5,796 bases of DNA from Sulfurimonas sp. (GTDB lineage: Bacteria; Campylobacterota; Campylobacteria; Campylobacterales; Sulfurimonadaceae). This document shows, piece after piece, positions 5,131-5,796 of the stretch. The DNA lies in the NCBI GenBank assembly GCA_012963655.1, contig DTVI01000260.1, positions 279-6,074 on the forward strand, written 5' to 3'. How positions within the stretch are numbered: the stretch's first letter is position 1; each line of letters opens with the position of its first letter. The notes beneath the pieces were generated by a model. That model saw only the letters and a program-made list of their open reading frames with translations, did no database searches and had not been told where the DNA came from. Both the position numbers and the translations under genes were made by a program.

Positions 5131-5270
5131 ACTATTAAAAATAGCAGCAATTTCTTAGGGGAAAGCACTTTCTTGATTTTCCGGAGACTTAAATACAAAC
5201 GGTTCTGTTTGGTTTTCCTTGGTCTTTATTCTTAAAAAATGATATAAGTTCTTTATAGTTGTCAGAATTT

Positions 5271-5307
5271 TTATTCTATTATAAGAGAATAATTATTTCT
5301 TTTTATT
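5271..5307 (+). terminator. AT-rich hairpin with T-rich tail upstream of the porin
   Basis: TTATTCT (5271-5277) pairs perfectly with AGAATAA (5286-5292) over an eight-base loop and is followed by a T-rich tract (5293-5307). The stem has only two G-C pairs, so stability is low. It would end a transcript from the TATAAT at 5125. Confidence 0.3.
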
Positions 5308-5311
5308 ATAT

Positions 5312-5325
5312 TGAATAGTTATTCA
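5312..5325. promoter_or_regulatory. Palindromic operator candidate upstream of the porin
   Basis: TGAATA-GT-TATTCA is a perfect 6-2-6 inverted repeat ending 79 bases before the porin ATG and about 18 bases before its likely -10. That position suits binding by a dimeric regulator. No specific regulator can be named. Confidence 0.35.
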
Positions 5326-5339
5326 GTTTTAAATATGCC

Positions 5340-5348
5340 TGTGATAAA
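5340..5348 (+). promoter_or_regulatory. Candidate extended -10 box for the porin
   Basis: TGT followed by GATAAA resembles an extended -10, with the hexamer (5343-5348) matching TATAAT at four of six positions. A start near 5355 would place the leader hairpin close to the 5' end of the message. It is preceded by alternating T-rich and A-rich tracts, as in many Campylobacterota promoters. Confidence 0.35.
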
Positions 5349-5363
5349 GTATTCCCCACAAAG

Positions 5364-5385
5364 CTTGTTTATCTAAATAAACAGG
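5364..5385 (+). promoter_or_regulatory. Stem-loop in the porin mRNA leader
   Basis: CTTGTTTAT (5364-5372) pairs with ATAAACAGG (5377-5385) around a CTAA loop, nine pairs including one G-T. It ends eight bases before the Shine-Dalgarno AAGGA (5394-5398), which stays free. A stem near the 5' end of an abundant outer-membrane protein message may protect it from decay, as known for E. coli ompA. That role is inferred here. Confidence 0.5.
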
Positions 5386-5404
5386 TTTAATATAAGGATG
5401 ATGT

Positions 5405-5796
5405 ATGAAATTAGCACAAATGAGTTTAGTAGCGGCAATGTTATTAGGTGGAAACCTTTACGCAATTGATAATGTAAAAGTTAATGGAGATGTTAAAGTC
5501 TTTTATGGAACAGCGGATTCTGATGCTACAGATATGTTTGATAAAGGTGAATCTTATGCAGATGCAGCACTTCACCTAGGTTTAACTGCCGATCTTTCAG
5601 AAGGTATTTCAGCAGGTATATCTGCAACTGCAGTTTCTGCATTAGGTCTTGAAAATAATCTAGTTTCAAAGACTTGGTCAAATTCCCATGGAACTACGCT
5701 TGGTACAGGAAACTCATTTTTAGGTGATTCTCCAGTTAATGGTGCACAAGTTGATGACGCAATGTGGATTGATGAAGCATGGATCGCTGGTACAGC
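5405..5796 (+). CDS. Outer-membrane porin, Campylobacterota type (3' end cut by window edge)
   Basis: The frame is open from the ATG to the right edge (130 residues). It starts with a signal peptide, MKLAQMSLVAAMLLGGNLYA, with probable cleavage after Ala20. The mature protein begins IDNVKVNGDVKVFYGT, the short beta strand that opens many Campylobacterota porins. Alternating strands follow, rich in Gly, Ala, Ser and Asp (ALHLGLTADLSEGISAGISA, then ATAVSALGLENNL), then a DEAWIAGT strand near the edge. I recall similar major porin-like proteins in Sulfurimonas. It would form a beta-barrel channel for small solutes, and the substrate cannot be read from this part. AAGGA at 5394-5398, six bases upstream, fixes the start at 5405. 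Two nearer ATGs at 5398 and 5401 are out of frame. Full-length relatives have about 350-450 residues, so most of the barrel lies beyond the window. Confidence 0.85.
   Translation, partial: MKLAQMSLVAAMLLGGNLYAIDNVKVNGDVKVFYGTADSDATDMFDKGESYADAALHLGLTADLSEGISAGISATAVSALGLENNLVSKTWSNSHGTTLGTGNSFLGDSPVNGAQVDDAMWIDEAWIAGT

Larger units (their letters stand above)
5018..5404. other. Non-coding region between lipoprotein and porin genes
   Basis: No credible open reading frame is present on either strand. The region holds the lipoprotein promoter (near 5050) and its flanking inverted repeat. A plus-strand TATAAT at 5125-5130 lies inside an imperfect inverted repeat (5109-5135). Further on are an AT-rich hairpin with a T-rich tail (5271-5307), a palindrome at 5312-5325, and the porin promoter and leader. 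The stretch 5137-5270 has only short pairings, for example CAAAC/GTTTG at 5196-5211, and I see nothing else in it. Confidence 0.7.

Noticed and set aside
1..5796. Mobile elements, CRISPR arrays, tRNA or rRNA genes
   Set aside because: No transposase or integrase motifs, no regularly spaced direct repeats, and no tRNA T-arm/acceptor pattern or rRNA-like segments were seen.

Overview
The window is AT-rich bacterial DNA whose proteins and gene order point to Campylobacterota (formerly Epsilonproteobacteria), most likely a Sulfurimonas-like lineage. The strongest evidence is synteny. A divergent nadD followed by gap-pgk-tpiA-fabI is the order I recall from Campylobacter jejuni and relatives. The FabI, TpiA and porin sequences also have the look of that group. 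The assignment rests on reading the sequence and recalled family knowledge, not on a search.

Layout. Positions 1-496 (minus) hold nadD, cut by the left edge. A short divergent promoter region (about 497-590) separates it from gap (591-1583), pgk (1596-2798) and tpiA (2798-3462), which are tightly packed on the plus strand. tpiA is broken: its N-terminal and C-terminal parts lie in different frames, and about a dozen residues are missing at the junction. Between tpiA and fabI (3463-3651) lies a stretch with its own -10 box, two strong stem-loops (one markedly GC-rich) and a T6 run. It looks like a small structured RNA or a fabI leader of unknown class. fabI (3652-4473) follows and ends in a hairpin. 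On the minus strand at 4541-5017 is a lysine-rich lipoprotein of unknown function with a thrice-repeated short motif. A non-coding stretch of nearly 390 bases (5018-5404) carries several promoter-like and hairpin signals. It leads into a porin gene (5405 onward) cut by the right edge.

How the genes work together. gap, pgk and tpiA encode three consecutive reversible steps of the triose-phosphate part of glycolysis/gluconeogenesis. The GAPDH has cofactor-pocket residues of the NADP-tolerant (GapB-like) kind, which would fit a biosynthetic, gluconeogenic direction. nadD makes the NAD precursor these dehydrogenases need. fabI reduces enoyl-ACP in fatty acid synthesis. The lipoprotein and porin are envelope proteins that appear unrelated to the metabolic cluster.

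The two items most worth checking are the broken tpiA, which may be a real split gene, an inactivating deletion or an assembly fault, and the structured element between tpiA and fabI.
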